Below, piece by piece: positions 1-8,062 of a stretch of 26,383 nucleotides of DNA (position 1 is its first letter; every line of letters starts with the position of its first letter). The position numbers were made by a program, and so were the translations under genes. The stretch is from JAYQUR01 sp038133505 (GTDB lineage: Bacteria; Pseudomonadota; Alphaproteobacteria; MPNO01; UBA830). The stretch spans positions 1 to 26,383 of the forward strand of contig JAYPTI010000026.1 in the NCBI GenBank assembly GCA_038133505.1. The letters run 5' to 3'. Under the pieces are notes generated by a model. It saw only the letters and a program-made list of their open reading frames with translations. It did no database searches and had not been told where the DNA came from.

Positions 1-158
1 TCCCACATCGCCGCGCCGGCATTGCCGACGAGGACGAGCGTGCCCGCGCTCGGCGCATCCGCGGGCAAGCCGTCGGGCGCGTCGTCCGCCGCGTAGCGGA
101 AACCGCCGCGGACGAACAGGCCCAGCGGATGGAGGGCGGCATCGAGATCGGTCGTCAT
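1..158 (-). CDS. N-terminal fragment of an uncharacterised ferredoxin-like protein
   Basis: An open frame reads leftward from an ATG at 158-156 and runs off the window edge, so only about 52 residues are visible. They begin MTTDLDAALHPLGLFVRGGF and continue to a hydrophobic stretch ending LVLVGNAGAAMW. From memory, this opening (an RGGF motif, then an LVGNAG-x-x-MW motif) resembles a family of short alphaproteobacterial proteins usually annotated as ferredoxin-like, whose cysteine clusters lie further C-terminal than what is seen here. The family assignment is therefore tentative. The gene is divergent from the YHS gene, with about 100 nt between the two starts. No function is proposed. Confidence 0.5.
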   Translation of the reverse strand, partial: MTTDLDAALHPLGLFVRGGFRYAADDAPDGLPADAPSAGTLVLVGNAGAAMW

Positions 159-187
159 CCGCCCATGTTACGCGCGCCGGCGGGGGC

Positions 188-201
188 TAACGCAAACGTT
201 A
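188..201. promoter_or_regulatory. Small inverted repeat in a divergent intergenic region
   Basis: TAACG-CAAA-CGTTA is a perfect 5-bp inverted repeat with a 4-nt spacer. It lies between the leftward gene starting at 158 and the rightward YHS gene starting at 257, where an operator would be expected. It is short enough to occur by chance and no regulator is encoded nearby, so it is only a candidate site. Confidence 0.25.
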
Positions 202-256
202 TTGGCCTCGGGCGGTTCCGACACCTATCTCAGTCGGAGAACAGATGGAGGCCCCG

Positions 257-745
257 ATGTCCCATTCAATGCTGACGACATTCAGGCGCTGCGTCGCCCT
301 TGCAGACGTCGTGACGGGACTGCTTGCCGCGGGACCGGCCGCGGCGGGCTCGGTCTGGTACGAGGGCGGGCTGTTCGGCGGCGCCGCGGTCAAGGGCTAC
401 GACGTCGTCGCCTACTTCACCGACGGCAAGCCCGTCGAGGGCAAGTCGGAGTTCTCCTACGAGTGGGGCGGCACCAAGTGGCAGTTCGCCAGTGCCGCCA
501 ACCGCGACGCCTTCAAGGCGATGCCCGGGAAATACGCCCCGCAATACGGGGGATTCTGCGCCTGGGCCGTCTCGCAGGGCTATACGGCCAAGATCGATCC
601 CGACGCGTGGAAGATCGTCGAGGGCAAGCTGTACCTCAACTACTCGAAAGGCGTTCAGCAGCAGTGGCAGCAGGACGTGCCGGGCAATATCGCCAAAGGC
701 GACCAGAACTGGCCGGGGATCAAGAAGGACCTCGCGGCCAAGTAG
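257..745 (+). CDS. YHS domain-containing exported protein
   Basis: About 162 residues. The N-terminus (MSHSMLTTFRRC then an Ala/Leu-rich segment ending PAAAGS) looks like a Sec signal peptide, although an Asp interrupts its hydrophobic core. The mature part carries a YHS-type domain: GYDVVAYF, then EFSYEWGGTKWQFAS, then YGGFCAWAVSQGY. This family is usually periplasmic; metal or cofactor binding has been suggested but its role is poorly defined. The ATG at 257 is preferred because GGAG at 247-250 precedes it at good spacing and because the signal peptide then begins normally. An in-frame ATG at 245 (adding MEAP) is the alternative. The next gene starts 37 nt downstream on the same strand. The product name is secure; the physiological role is unknown. 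Confidence 0.85.
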   Translation: MSHSMLTTFRRCVALADVVTGLLAAGPAAAGSVWYEGGLFGGAAVKGYDVVAYFTDGKPVEGKSEFSYEWGGTKWQFASAANRDAFKAMPGKYAPQYGGFCAWAVSQGYTAKIDPDAWKIVEGKLYLNYSKGVQQQWQQDVPGNIAKGDQNWPGIKKDLAAK

Positions 746-782
746 TTTGAGCAGGACCCATCCGATGGGCTAATTTCGGGCC

Positions 783-1598
783 ATGTTCACACGCGCCATA
801 CCCTCCACGGGGGAGGAAATCCCCGTCGTCGGCCTCGGCACCTGGAAGGGCTTCGATATCGGCAAGGGCGAGGCCGAGCGGGCGCCGCGCCGCGCCGTGC
901 TGGAGGCGCTGCTCGACGGCGGCGGCAAGGTCGTCGATTCCTCGCCGATGTACGGCCGCGCCGAGGGCGTGGCGGGCGATCTGCTCGCAGACATGGGCCG
1001 CCGCGACGACGCCTTCATCGCGACCAAGGTCTGGACCCGCGGCCGCGCCGCCGGCATCGCGGAAATGGAGGATTCCTTCCGCCTGCTGCGCACCGAGACG
1101 GTCGACCTGATGCAGGTCCACAATCTCGTCGACTGGCGGACGCAGCTCGAGACCATGCGCGCCTGGAAGGCCGAAGGACGGATCCGCTATCTCGGCTACA
1201 CCCACTACCGGCCGCACGCGTTCGGCGATTTGATGGACGCGGTGCGCGCGGAAAAGGTCGATTTCCTGCAGTTCTGCTATTCGATCGACGAGCCCGACGC
1301 CGAGGACGAAATCTTCCCGTTCTGCCTGGACAACGGCATCGCGACGCTGATCAACGTGCCGTTCGGCGGCGGCGGCCTGCTGTCGCGCCTCCGGGGCAAG
1401 CCGCTGCCGTCCCTTGCGGCGGACCTCGGCTGCACGAGCTGGGCGCAATACTGCCTGAAATACGTGATTTCGCACACGGCGGTGACCTGCGCGATCCCCG
1501 GCACCGCCAATCCCGACCACATGGCCGACCTGCTGGCCGCCGCCGACGGCCCGATGCCGGATGAGACAATCCGCCGCGAGATGCGGGCCGGCTTCTAA
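783..1598 (+). CDS. Aldo/keto reductase family oxidoreductase
   Basis: 271 residues, enough for one complete (beta/alpha)8 barrel. The catalytic tetrad of the aldo/keto reductase superfamily is present: Asp52 and Tyr57 (VVDSSPMYGRAE), Lys82 (ATKVW) and His113 (MQVHNLVDW). A C-terminal AIPGTANPDHMADLL segment matches the usual NADPH-pyrophosphate region. It should reduce an aldehyde or ketone with NADPH in the cytoplasm; the substrate cannot be read from sequence. The ATG at 783 is the first start in frame and gives a normal family N-terminus. It follows the YHS gene by 37 nt. The 80-nt gap after it contains a palindrome and a strong ribosome-binding site, so trpB2 probably has its own promoter. 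Confidence 0.9.
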   Translation: MFTRAIPSTGEEIPVVGLGTWKGFDIGKGEAERAPRRAVLEALLDGGGKVVDSSPMYGRAEGVAGDLLADMGRRDDAFIATKVWTRGRAAGIAEMEDSFRLLRTETVDLMQVHNLVDWRTQLETMRAWKAEGRIRYLGYTHYRPHAFGDLMDAVRAEKVDFLQFCYSIDEPDAEDEIFPFCLDNGIATLINVPFGGGGLLSRLRGKPLPSLAADLGCTSWAQYCLKYVISHTAVTCAIPGTANPDHMADLLAAADGPMPDETIRREMRAGF

Positions 1599-1636
1599 GG
1601 GTCCTGCCCTTTACCTGCCGTTCCAAATCGGCGATC

Positions 1637-1650
1637 TTTCAAGCTTGAAA
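1637..1650. promoter_or_regulatory. Perfect 14-bp palindrome upstream of trpB2, operator-like
   Basis: TTTCAAGCTTGAAA is a perfect palindrome that ends 28 nt before the trpB2 start codon. It sits in a locally AT-richer patch, where a promoter or +1 region would be expected. Length and form fit a dimeric repressor such as a MarR-family protein, but that identity is a guess. No regulator gene is adjacent. Confidence 0.5.
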
Positions 1651-1678
1651 TAACAACAGTTTGAGCGGAGGCAGGGAC

Positions 1679-3046
1679 ATGTCGGACACCGTCAAATATC
1701 TTCTCGACGAGAAGGATATCCCCACCCACTGGTACAACATCATGGCCGACCTGCCGGAGCCCATGGCGCCTCCGCTGCACCCCGGCACCGGCCAGCCGAT
1801 CGGCCCCGAAGACCTCGCGCCGCTGTTCCCGATGGAGCTGATCAAGCAGGAGGTGTCGGCCGAGCGCGAGATCGAGATTCCCGACGAAGTGCGCGACATC
1901 TTCCGGCAGTGGCGCCCGACGCCGCTGTTCCGCGCCCGTCGCCTCGAGAAGGAACTCGATACCCCGGCGAAGATTTACTACAAGTACGAGGGCGTCAGCC
2001 CGGCGGGCAGCCACAAGCCCAATACGGCGATCGCGCAGGCCTACTACAACAAGGCGGAAGGCATCACCAAGCTCGCGACCGAGACCGGCGCGGGCCAGTG
2101 GGGCTCGTCCCTCGCCTTCGCGGGCGCGCTGTTCGGCCTCCAGGTCGACGTCTACATGGTTAAGGTTTCGTTCCAGCAGAAACCGTACCGCAAGGCGCTG
2201 ATGGAGTCCTACGGCGCGCGCTGCGTCGCGAGCCCGTCGGACGAGACCAATGCCGGGCGCGCGATCCTCGCCGAGCATCCGGATTCGACCGGCAGCCTCG
2301 GCATCGCCATTTCCGAAGCTGTCGAGATCGCCGCCACGCGCGACGACACCAAATACGCGCTCGGCAGCGTCCTCAACCACGTGCTGATGCACCAGACCAT
2401 CGTCGGTCAGGAAGCGATGAAGCAGCTTGAAATGGCGGGCGACTATCCGGACGTCGTCGTCGGCTGCACGGGCGGCGGGTCGAACTTCGGCGGCATCGCC
2501 TTCCCGTTCCTCGGCGAGAAGCTGCGCGGCGGCAAGGACATCGACATCGTCGCCATCGAGCCGGCGGCCTGCCCGACGCTGACGCGCGGCAAGTTCGCCT
2601 ACGATTTCGGCGATACCGGCCACCTGACGCCGCTGGTCAAGATGCATACGCTCGGCTCGACCTTCATCCCGCCGGGCTTCCATGCGGGCGGGCTGCGCTA
2701 TCACGGCATGGCGCCGCAGGTCAGTCACGTACAGGACCTCGGCCTCATCCATTCCAAGGCCTACCACCAGACCGAATGCTTCGCGGCCGGCGTCCAGTTC
2801 GCGCGGACGGAGGGCATCCTCCCCGCGCCCGAAGCCAATCACGCCGTCAAGGGCGCGATCGACGAGGCGCTGCGCTGCAAGGAAGAAGGCAAATCGCAGA
2901 CGATCCTGTTCAACCTGTGCGGCCACGGCCATTTCGACATGCAGGCCTACATGGACTACTTCTCCGGAAGCCTGCAGGATCTCGACTACGACGAGGGCGA
3001 GCTGGCAATGGCGCTGGCCGGTCTGCCGTCGGTCGCCGCCGAGTAG
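1679..3046 (+). CDS. trpB: TrpB2-type tryptophan synthase beta chain-like protein
   Basis: 455 residues of a fold-type II PLP enzyme. The N-terminus (VKYLLDEKDIPTHWYNI) and the long extension before the catalytic core are typical of the TrpB2 subgroup rather than TrpB1. The Schiff-base lysine is Lys113 in SPAGSHKPNTA; the PLP-phosphate glycine loop is GCTGGGSNFGG; the C-terminal NLCGHGHFD motif is intact. TrpB2 enzymes condense indole with L-serine to give tryptophan, usually without a TrpA partner. The ATG at 1679 is preferred over an upstream TTG at 1661 because GGAGG at 1667-1671 stands 7 nt ahead of it. The UbiD-family gene begins 23 nt after the stop, and no trpA or other trp gene is near, so indole salvage or another beta-replacement role is plausible. 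Family assignment is strong; pathway is inference. Confidence 0.92.
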   Translation: MSDTVKYLLDEKDIPTHWYNIMADLPEPMAPPLHPGTGQPIGPEDLAPLFPMELIKQEVSAEREIEIPDEVRDIFRQWRPTPLFRARRLEKELDTPAKIYYKYEGVSPAGSHKPNTAIAQAYYNKAEGITKLATETGAGQWGSSLAFAGALFGLQVDVYMVKVSFQQKPYRKALMESYGARCVASPSDETNAGRAILAEHPDSTGSLGIAISEAVEIAATRDDTKYALGSVLNHVLMHQTIVGQEAMKQLEMAGDYPDVVVGCTGGGSNFGGIAFPFLGEKLRGGKDIDIVAIEPAACPTLTRGKFAYDFGDTGHLTPLVKMHTLGSTFIPPGFHAGGLRYHGMAPQVSHVQDLGLIHSKAYHQTECFAAGVQFARTEGILPAPEANHAVKGAIDEALRCKEEGKSQTILFNLCGHGHFDMQAYMDYFSGSLQDLDYDEGELAMALAGLPSVAAE

Positions 3047-3069
3047 GTCTCGACGGACAAAAGACCGCC

Positions 3070-4494
3070 ATGGGCGTTGCGCATCTGAAGGACCTGGCGG
3101 CGATCGTCGACGATCTCGACGAGATGGGCCGCCTCGCACGGGTGAAGTCCGAGGTCGATCTCGTACACGAACTCGCGGGCATCTCGAAGGAATTCGAGCG
3201 CAGCCCGCGGGCGCTGCTGTTCGAGAACGTGAAGGGCTTTCGGACGCCGGTTCTCACCGGCCTCTACTGGTCGCGCGAGCTGCTGGGCGCCCTGACGCGC
3301 ACGCCGGAGGCGGAGCTTCCGGGTCTCGTCTCGAAACACATCAAGAAATGGCAGGTGAACCCCGTCCACCCGGTCGTCCTCGACGACGGGCCGGTACGCG
3401 AGGTGACGGAGAACGACGTCGATCTTTCCCGCATGCCGATCCCGGTGCACGCGACCAAGGACGGAGGGCCCTATTTCGACGCAGCAATAGTGATCGCCAA
3501 GGATCCGGAAACGGGCGTGCGCAACGCGTCCATCCAGCGGTTCCAGGTGATCGACAAGGACACGCTCGCGGTAAACATCGATTCCGGCCGCCACCTCGAG
3601 ATTTATCTCGAAAAGGCAAAGAAGCAGGGCAAGCCGCTGTCCTTCACCCTCAATGTCGGCATCGGGCCGGGCTTTCACTTCGCATCGTCGGCGCCCGCCG
3701 AAGCCGCGCCGCCGGACACGGACGAGCTCGGCATCGCGAGCGAGTTCCACGGCGAGGCGGTCGAACTGGTCGCCTCCGACCTGTCGGACTCGGAGATGGT
3801 GGCGCACGCGATGTACGCCCTCGAATGCGAGCTCAGCCACAACGAAGACCATCCGGAAGGCCCGTTCGCGGAGGTCACCGGCTGCTACGCCACATTTGCG
3901 CCGCGCGGCAAGGTCAAGGTAAAGCGCATCCACCGCCGCCAGAACCCGATCATGCACACCATCCTGCCGGGCACCGAGGTACACAACTCGGTCGGCCTGC
4001 TCGGCGAGGCCAACGTGCTCAACCTTCTGCAGCTCCAGGTCCCGGGCGTAAAGGACGTCTTCTTCACCCATGGCGGCTGCGGCTTCTACGGCGCGGTCGT
4101 GCAGATGAAGCAGGTGCGCGCCGGCTGGGCGAAGCAGGCCATCATGGCGACCTTCGCCGCCTTCCCGCCCCTGAAGACCGTCACGATCGTCGACGACGAC
4201 GTGAACATTTACGACCCGACCGACGTCGAATGGGCGATGACCACGCGGCTAGACCCCGACAGGGGCATCATGGTGATCCGCGACGTGTTCGGCCACGGGC
4301 TCAACCCCAGCTTCCCGGACTATTTCGGGAGCAAGGTCGGCTACGACGCGACCCAGCCGTTCCCGCATCGCCCCGAATTCGAGCGCGCCTCGATGAAGAA
4401 GATGTCCCTCGACGGGCTGGAGATCGCGACGCCGGACATCAGGGCGGCGAAAAAGCCGACCGCCAAGCCGAAGGCCCGGCGCCCCAGGAAGTAA
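3070..4494 (+). CDS. UbiD-family (prenylated-FMN) decarboxylase
   Basis: 474 residues, close to E. coli UbiD (497). The prFMN-binding and catalytic signature is present: NASIQR with Arg157, and EGPFAE with Glu263 and Glu268, matching the Glu-Arg-Glu network of UbiD/Fdc enzymes. The VDDDVNIYDPTDVEWAMTTR segment and the C-terminal domain are also typical. These enzymes reversibly decarboxylate aromatic, heteroaromatic or unsaturated acids using prenylated FMN made by a UbiX partner, which is not encoded here. It lies directly behind trpB2 and is probably co-transcribed. Nothing else suggests ubiquinone biosynthesis, so a catabolic or salvage substrate, perhaps an indole carboxylate, is possible. 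The C-terminal tail is Lys/Arg/Pro-rich. Its stop abuts the stop of the convergent gene with no spacer. Confidence 0.9.
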   Translation: MGVAHLKDLAAIVDDLDEMGRLARVKSEVDLVHELAGISKEFERSPRALLFENVKGFRTPVLTGLYWSRELLGALTRTPEAELPGLVSKHIKKWQVNPVHPVVLDDGPVREVTENDVDLSRMPIPVHATKDGGPYFDAAIVIAKDPETGVRNASIQRFQVIDKDTLAVNIDSGRHLEIYLEKAKKQGKPLSFTLNVGIGPGFHFASSAPAEAAPPDTDELGIASEFHGEAVELVASDLSDSEMVAHAMYALECELSHNEDHPEGPFAEVTGCYATFAPRGKVKVKRIHRRQNPIMHTILPGTEVHNSVGLLGEANVLNLLQLQVPGVKDVFFTHGGCGFYGAVVQMKQVRAGWAKQAIMATFAAFPPLKTVTIVDDDVNIYDPTDVEWAMTTRLDPDRGIMVIRDVFGHGLNPSFPDYFGSKVGYDATQPFPHRPEFERASMKKMSLDGLEIATPDIRAAKKPTAKPKARRPRK

Positions 4495-5223
4495 TCAGGC
4501 CGGCCCGGCGACCGACAGGCGGCCGACCACCCCGTGCTTTTCGATCAATGAGGCGACGAGGCCGTTCGCCTTCGATTCCTCGACGAAATCGCTGAGGAAT
4601 TTTGCCGCCGCGGCGCTGCTCTTCTTGCAGCCCACCGCCTGCTGGACGGCGGTGAACTTGCCGTCGAGGATCTTCGCGCCGGGAATGTCGGGCAGCGCGT
4701 CGTTCATGGCCGGCCGGAGCCCCGCCAGCGCATCGAGCTTTTCGTCGACGAACAGCGCCTGCGCGCCGGGCAGGCCCTTCGCGCGGACCAGTTCGGCGTG
4801 CTGCAACGTGCGCGAGAGGTAGAGGTCGTAGGCGCTGCGGCCGGAGACCGCGATGCGCACTCCCGGCTTGTCCACGTCGTCGATGGAATTGAACGCCGAG
4901 CCGTCCCACACCATGTAGGTCGCCTCGATCTCCACATAGGCGGCAGTGAACTCGATCTTCTCGGCGCGCGACGGCTCGGCGCCGATCAGCCCGATGTCCC
5001 AGACGCCGTCGTCGACCGTGTCCGCCACCTCGCCCGGCGTCGGGAACTGCACGTAGGAGACGGGCACGCCGAGGCGGTCCGCGATGGCGCGCGCGAAATC
5101 GGGTCCGACCCCGCCGGGATCGCCGTTCTCGGGCCGCTCGGTCACCAGAAGGACGTTCGCCATATTGATGCCGGCGCGCAACGTTCCGGTGGGCGCGAGT
5201 TGGGCCAGGATCTCGTCGGTCAT
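4495..5223 (-). CDS. Family 3 solute-binding-like protein without a signal peptide
   Basis: 242 residues with the features of bacterial extracellular solute-binding family 3: GTLRAGIN near the start, GVGPDFARAIADRLGVPV, VDDGVWDIGLIGAEPSRAEKIEFTA and GVRIAVSGRSAYDLYL. Such proteins normally bind amino acids for ABC importers. Here the protein starts MTDEILAQLAPTG, with no hydrophobic signal segment and no lipobox, and no permease or ATPase gene is nearby. The ATG at 5223 is supported by a GGGGAG ribosome-binding site. It starts 22 nt after the second Mo-hydroxylase large subunit and closes that operon. It may be a cytoplasmic ligand-binding protein tied to the hydroxylase substrate, or may be exported by another route. 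Confidence 0.8.
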   Translation of the reverse strand: MTDEILAQLAPTGTLRAGINMANVLLVTERPENGDPGGVGPDFARAIADRLGVPVSYVQFPTPGEVADTVDDGVWDIGLIGAEPSRAEKIEFTAAYVEIEATYMVWDGSAFNSIDDVDKPGVRIAVSGRSAYDLYLSRTLQHAELVRAKGLPGAQALFVDEKLDALAGLRPAMNDALPDIPGAKILDGKFTAVQQAVGCKKSSAAAAKFLSDFVEESKANGLVASLIEKHGVVGRLSVAGPA

Positions 5224-5245
5224 CGGTCTGTCTCCCCTCTCAATG

Positions 5246-7576
5246 CTATGCGGTTTTCGCCTTTTCGATCGCCTGCCAGATAGCGTGCGGCGTCGCGGGC
5301 ATGGGCAGGTCCGTGACGCCGACCGGCGCCAGCGCGTCCAGGAGCGCATTCATCGTCGCCGGCAGCGCGCCGACCGTCCCCGCCTCGCCCGCGCCCTTGA
5401 CGCCGAGCGGGTTGCGGGCGGTCGGCACGGGATTGCTGACGATGGCGATATCGGAGAAATCGTCGGCCCGCGGCATGCAGTAGTCCATGAACGACGCGCT
5501 CAACAGCTGGCCCGAGTCCGGATCGTAGGCGACCTGCTCCATCAGCACCTGGCCGACGCCCTGCGCGACGCCGCCGTGGATCTGGCCTTTCACGATGGTC
5601 GGGTTCACGACGACGCCGACGTCGTCGACTACCCAGTAACCCACGATATGCGTCTCGCCGGTTTCGGGGTCGATCTCGACCTCGCAGACGTGGCTGCCGT
5701 TGGGATAGGTGTCGTCCTCGGGCGCGAAGGTCGCGGATTCGAACAGGCCGGGCTCCGATCCGGGCGGCAGGCGCGCCGGCAGGAACGACGCCTTCGCGAC
5801 GTCGGTGAGCGTTACCGTCCGGTCGGTGCCGGCGACGGTGAAAATGCCGCGCTCGAACTCCATGTCCTCGACGCTCGCCTCGAGCATGTGGGCGGCGATC
5901 GGCTTCGCGCGCTCGATCACCTTGTCGGCGGCGCGGTAGAGCGCGGATCCGCCGATCACGGTCGAGCGCGAGCCCATCGTGCCGATGCCGAAGGCGACGC
6001 GGTCGGTATCGCCGTCGATGACGCGCATGCGTTCGGAATCGAGACCGAGCCGCTCGCCGACGATCTGCTTGTAGACCGTCTCGTGGCCCTGCCCCTGGCT
6101 CTTGGTGCCCATCAGGATCGTCGCGGTGCCGTCCGTCGTGAAGCGGATCTCGGCGAAGTCGGGCGACGGCGACGCGGAGCGCTCGATCGGATTCGCGGTG
6201 CCGATGCCGCGCAGCTTGCCGCGCTTAGCAGCCTCTTCGCGCCTCGCCTCGAAACCGGCGTAATCCGCCATTTTCAGCGCTTCTTCTTGGTTCGCCGCGA
6301 ACTCACCGCAGTCGTAGCAGAGGCCCAGCGGGGTCCGGATGGGCATCTTTTCGGGAGGGATGAAGTTCCTCGCGCGCAACTCCGTCCGGTCGATGCCGAG
6401 CTCGCGCGCCGCCGCATCGAACATGCGTTCGATGACGTAGGTCGCCTCCGGCCGGCCGGCGCCGCGATAGGGCGCGGTCAGGTTGGTGTTCGAATGCACG
6501 GTCCGCACTTCGGCGTGGGCCGCCGGGATGTCGTAGACGCCGACCAGCGTGCCGACGTTGGTGTAGGCGGCGAGCAGGTTGCGGATCGCCGACAGGTACG
6601 CGCCGATATTGGCGAGCGTGCGCACGCGAAGCCCCAGCACCTTGCCGTTCGCGTCGAAGGCGAGCTCGGCTTCGGTGACGTTGTCGCGGCCGTGCTCGTC
6701 GGCCATGACCGCCTCGGTGCGTTCGCAGGTCCATTTCACCGGCCGGCCGAGCTTGCGCGCCGCCCACAGCGTGAGCCGGTGCTCGGGATACTGCCAGCCC
6801 TTGGTGCCGAAGCCCCCGCCGACGTCGCGCGCGACGACCCGGACGCTCTGTTCGGGAACCTGGAAGATCTTTTCGGCGAGAAGCTGGCGCACGCGGTGCG
6901 GATACTGGACGTCGGCGTAGAGCGTGAACCGGTCCTCGCGCTCGTCGTATTCGCCGACGGCGCTCCGGGCTTCCATGTATTGCGCGAAGACACGCGAGAT
7001 GACGAAACGGCGTTTAACGACGTGCGCCGCATTGGCAAAGGCCGCGTCGGTCGCCGCCGCGTCGCCCGCCTGATAGAGCGCGGAGACGTTGTCCGGGGCA
7101 TCGTCCCAGATCACCGGCGCATCGGGCTCGACCGTGCGCGCGGTATCCGTCACCGAGGGCAGCGGTTCGTAATCGACCATCAGCGCTTCCGCCGCGTCGC
7201 GCGCCGCATCCAGCGTCTCAGCAACGACCAGCGCCACCGGGTCGCCGACATAGCGCACGCGCCCGAGCGCCAGCGGCGGCTGCGGACGGTAGGCCATCGG
7301 CGCACCGTCGGGCCGGGTCCATTTCACCGGCATGCCGGGCACGCCGAGATTGTCGGCCGCCACGTCCTCGCCGGTATAGACCGCGAGCACGCCGGGCAGG
7401 GACCTAGCGGCTTCCGTATCGATGGCGCGGATCTCCGCATGCGCGTGGGGCGACCGCACCATCAGCGCGTAGGATTGCCGCGGCAGACTGACGTCGCCCG
7501 CATACATCCCCCGGCCGCGAAGCAGGCGCGGGTCTTCCTCGCGCACGACGGCCTGGCCGATTCCGAACTGTCCCAT
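5246..7576 (-). CDS. Xanthine dehydrogenase/CoxL-family molybdopterin-binding large subunit (copy 1)
   Basis: 776 residues. The N-terminal a/b-hammerhead domain is followed by two molybdopterin-binding domains. DVGGGFGTKG (251-260) and SQGQGHET are Moco-contact motifs. The active-site loop reads PYRGAGR (369-375), the form II type rather than the AYRCSFR of true aerobic CO dehydrogenase. The catalytic base is Glu731 in GVKGAGEAGT. It should hydroxylate an aldehyde, purine or N-heterocycle using water. The ATG at 7576 lies 18 nt beyond the 2Fe-2S subunit stop. It is the second large-subunit gene of this operon and is clearly diverged from the first. The substrate cannot be told from sequence. 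Confidence 0.92.
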   Translation of the reverse strand: MGQFGIGQAVVREEDPRLLRGRGMYAGDVSLPRQSYALMVRSPHAHAEIRAIDTEAARSLPGVLAVYTGEDVAADNLGVPGMPVKWTRPDGAPMAYRPQPPLALGRVRYVGDPVALVVAETLDAARDAAEALMVDYEPLPSVTDTARTVEPDAPVIWDDAPDNVSALYQAGDAAATDAAFANAAHVVKRRFVISRVFAQYMEARSAVGEYDEREDRFTLYADVQYPHRVRQLLAEKIFQVPEQSVRVVARDVGGGFGTKGWQYPEHRLTLWAARKLGRPVKWTCERTEAVMADEHGRDNVTEAELAFDANGKVLGLRVRTLANIGAYLSAIRNLLAAYTNVGTLVGVYDIPAAHAEVRTVHSNTNLTAPYRGAGRPEATYVIERMFDAAARELGIDRTELRARNFIPPEKMPIRTPLGLCYDCGEFAANQEEALKMADYAGFEARREEAAKRGKLRGIGTANPIERSASPSPDFAEIRFTTDGTATILMGTKSQGQGHETVYKQIVGERLGLDSERMRVIDGDTDRVAFGIGTMGSRSTVIGGSALYRAADKVIERAKPIAAHMLEASVEDMEFERGIFTVAGTDRTVTLTDVAKASFLPARLPPGSEPGLFESATFAPEDDTYPNGSHVCEVEIDPETGETHIVGYWVVDDVGVVVNPTIVKGQIHGGVAQGVGQVLMEQVAYDPDSGQLLSASFMDYCMPRADDFSDIAIVSNPVPTARNPLGVKGAGEAGTVGALPATMNALLDALAPVGVTDLPMPATPHAIWQAIEKAKTA

Positions 7577-7594
7577 GGAGCTAAACCGCCGGTG

Positions 7595-8062
7595 TTACCC
7601 CCGGCGTTCCTCCAGCACCTGCAGCACCGCGTTCACGATGCCGACATACCCGGTGCAGCGGCAGAGATTGCCGGCGAGCTCCAGACGCACCCGCGCCTCG
7701 TCGGCGTCGGGGAGGCGCGTGACGATGTCGCGCGCCGCCACCAGCATGCCGGGCGTGCAGTAGCCGCACTGGAGCGCATGGTTCTCGTGGAACGCCTTGC
7801 GCAGCTGCGTCATCGGCTCGTCTTCGTCGAAGCCCTCGATGGTGGTGATCTCGGTTCCGTCGGCGACCACCGCGAAGGTGATGCAGGAGCGCACGGGCTC
7901 GCCGTTCATCAGCACCGTGCAGGCGCCGCAGACGCCGTGCTCGCAGCCGAGATGCGTGCCGGTCAGCCGCCGGTGGTCGCGGACGAAGTCGGCCAGCGAC
8001 AGGCGCGGCTCGACGTTCCCGGTAACGGTCTCGCCGTTGATGGTGACGGTAATCTCGCTCAT
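7595..8062 (-). CDS. Molybdenum hydroxylase 2Fe-2S small subunit (CoxS-like)
   Basis: 155 residues with the two [2Fe-2S] domains expected. The plant-ferredoxin-type cluster uses Cys40, Cys45, Cys48 and Cys60 (CEHGVCGAC then C); the helical-bundle cluster uses Cys99, Cys102, Cys134 and Cys136 (CGYC then CRCTGY). The subunit carries electrons from the Moco site to FAD. Its ATG overlaps the FAD-subunit stop by 4 nt (ATGA), implying translational coupling. It is the only small-subunit gene in an operon with two large subunits, so it may serve both. Confidence 0.95.
   Translation of the reverse strand: MSEITVTINGETVTGNVEPRLSLADFVRDHRRLTGTHLGCEHGVCGACTVLMNGEPVRSCITFAVVADGTEITTIEGFDEDEPMTQLRKAFHENHALQCGYCTPGMLVAARDIVTRLPDADEARVRLELAGNLCRCTGYVGIVNAVLQVLEERRG

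Noticed and set aside
1661..1679. TTG at 1661 as the trpB2 start
   Set aside because: It would place the GGAGG ribosome-binding site inside the coding region; the ATG at 1679 is correctly spaced and gives the family N-terminus.
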